Source: Proteobacteria bacterium UBA2133
GTDB lineage: Bacteria > Pseudomonadota > Gammaproteobacteria > Arenicellales > UBA868
Reading direction: 5' to 3'
DNA: 16,394 nucleotides
Assembly: GCA_002327725.1 (NCBI GenBank)
Contig: DCXP01000065.1
Coordinates: 3,392-19,785 of the forward strand
Shown: one piece after another, positions 15,814 through 16,394 of the stretch
Position numbering within the stretch: position 1 is the first letter of the stretch
How the letters are laid out: each line of letters begins with the position of its first letter
Notes under the pieces: generated by a model
What the model was told of the DNA's origin: nothing
Seen by the model: only the letters and a program-made list of their open reading frames with translations
The model's database searches: none
Program-made: the position numbers and the translations under genes

Positions 15814-15823
15814 AGGGTATAAT
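15793..15823 (+). promoter_or_regulatory. Candidate sigma-70 promoter for the cytochrome c4 gene
   Basis: A perfect TATAAT (15818-15823) is preceded by TTCGCA (15793-15798; four of six match the consensus) at a rather long 19-bp spacing. It would give a leader of about 125 nt before the ATG at 15955. The element overlaps the 5' end of engB on the other strand. Confidence 0.38.
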
Positions 15824-15942
15824 CGCGCTTTCGTTTGATCGCGGGTACCGCCGGCATCAGCGCGGACCTGTGACCCAATCCTGCACAAGGCGTACTGGTC
15901 TGCAAGGCGCGCGCGACCCCCGGTAGCGGGCTCGTCAATAAC

Positions 15943-15947
15943 AGGAG
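15943..15947 (+). promoter_or_regulatory. Ribosome binding site of the cytochrome c4 gene
   Basis: AGGAG with a 7-base spacer to the ATG at 15955. This is the clearest Shine-Dalgarno in the window and fixes this start rather than the in-frame ATG at 15991, whose copy of the flanking sequence lacks the AGGAG. Confidence 0.85.
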
Positions 15948-15994
15948 CAGTTTAATGAATCGGCTGGTATTCATCATTACGAGCAGTTTAATGA
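15945..15994 (+). repeat. 14-bp direct repeat spanning the cytochrome c4 start region
   Basis: The 14 bases GAGCAGTTTAATGA occur at 15945-15958 and again, identically, at 15981-15994, a period of 36 bp (12 codons). Each copy contains an ATG in the same frame (15955 and 15991). The first copy is preceded by CAG, completing the Shine-Dalgarno; the second by TAC. Confidence 0.9.
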
Positions 15995-16394
15995 CAGGCG
16001 CATCGGCTTCGACTGTTGCGGGTGATCCGGCAGCCGGGCAGCTCAAAGCGCAGGCCTGTGTGGCCTGTCACGGGGCCGATGGTAACAGCACCACCTCCGA
16101 TTTCCCCTCCCTTGCCGGGCAGGTGCCCGGATACATTGCCGGGCAACTGGCGGCTTTCAAGTCCGGTAAGAGAGCCAACCCGATCATGATGGGTCTGGCA
16201 CAGCCGCTCAGTGCAGAAGATATCGACGATATCGATGCATGGTATGCATCCCAGACCATTGTGCCGCGCAGCATCAATGAAGATCAACTTGCGTTGGCCA
16301 GCGAGGGCGAGTCGCTTTACCGTGCCGGATCGGCAGAACTCGCCATCCCGGCGTGTATGGCCTGTCACGGTCCGGCAGGACATGGGATTCCTTC
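15955..16394 (+). CDS. Diheme cytochrome c4, 3' partial
   Basis: Periplasmic electron carrier with two class I heme c domains, typically feeding terminal oxidases in gammaproteobacteria. The 146 visible codons start with a Sec signal peptide (MNRLVFIITSSLMTGASASTVA, cleavage probably near 18-22). The first heme site, CVACH, is at 35-39 and its probable axial methionine is in NPIMM (78 or 79). A linker of about 35 residues leads to the second heme site CMACH (134-138), followed by GPAGHGIP. The tandem CxxCH layout with the FPSLAGQ and GQLAAFKSGKR segments matches cytochrome c4, normally about 200 aa; about 55-65 residues should lie beyond the window. The start is supported by a good AGGAG. Downstream genes are not visible. 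Confidence 0.93.
   Translation, partial: MNRLVFIITSSLMTGASASTVAGDPAAGQLKAQACVACHGADGNSTTSDFPSLAGQVPGYIAGQLAAFKSGKRANPIMMGLAQPLSAEDIDDIDAWYASQTIVPRSINEDQLALASEGESLYRAGSAELAIPACMACHGPAGHGIP

Noticed and set aside
16234..16250. Perfect 7-bp inverted repeat GATGCAT/ATGCATC with a 3-base loop
   Set aside because: It lies within the cytochrome c4 coding sequence (residues D-A-W-Y-A-S), with no T-run or regulatory context; likely chance.

Overview
The window reads as an ordinary chromosomal stretch of a GC-rich gammaproteobacterium. The evidence is the run polA / engB / diheme cytochrome c4 at the right end, the gpsA-secB-rhodanese block facing a carboxy-terminal processing protease in the middle, and an AcrB-type RND pump with its periplasmic adaptor at the left. 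No rRNA, tRNA, CRISPR array, insertion sequence or phage gene was seen. Genes are densely packed and no gap exceeds about 215 bp.

Left part (1-6156). A 5'-truncated endonuclease/exonuclease/phosphatase-family protein runs rightward and overlaps, tail to tail, an RND efflux subunit read leftward. The pump gene is preceded in its operon by a membrane-fusion (HlyD/AcrA-type) protein. No outer-membrane TolC-type gene is present. Upstream of that operon, on the same strand, lies a class I SAM-dependent methyltransferase.

Centre (6243-10352). A rightward pair, an SRAP (YedK/HMCES-like) abasic-site protein and an NDUFA9-like NAD(P)-binding protein, shares an ATGA stop/start overlap. It converges on a leftward group: ArsR-type regulator, membrane-anchored rhodanese, secB and gpsA. 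The regulator has two cysteines placed like those of the sulfide/persulfide-sensing SqrR/BigR/YgaV group. An inverted repeat overlaps its probable -10 box. Together with the neighbouring rhodanese this suggests a small sulfur-responsive module, which is an inference.

Right part (10533-16394). A secreted S41 (CtpA-type) protease is followed by a convergent small lipoprotein of unknown function, then polA with all three domains intact, convergent engB, and the 5' part of a cytochrome c4 gene that runs off the end. The cytochrome gene has a good ribosome binding site and a curious 14-bp direct repeat that duplicates its start region.

Most genes are housekeeping or common accessory functions. 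I did not find a convincing undescribed system. The observations most worth following are the ArsR/rhodanese module, its insertion where grxC, gpmI and envC stand in relatives, and the orphan cysteine-rich lipoprotein.
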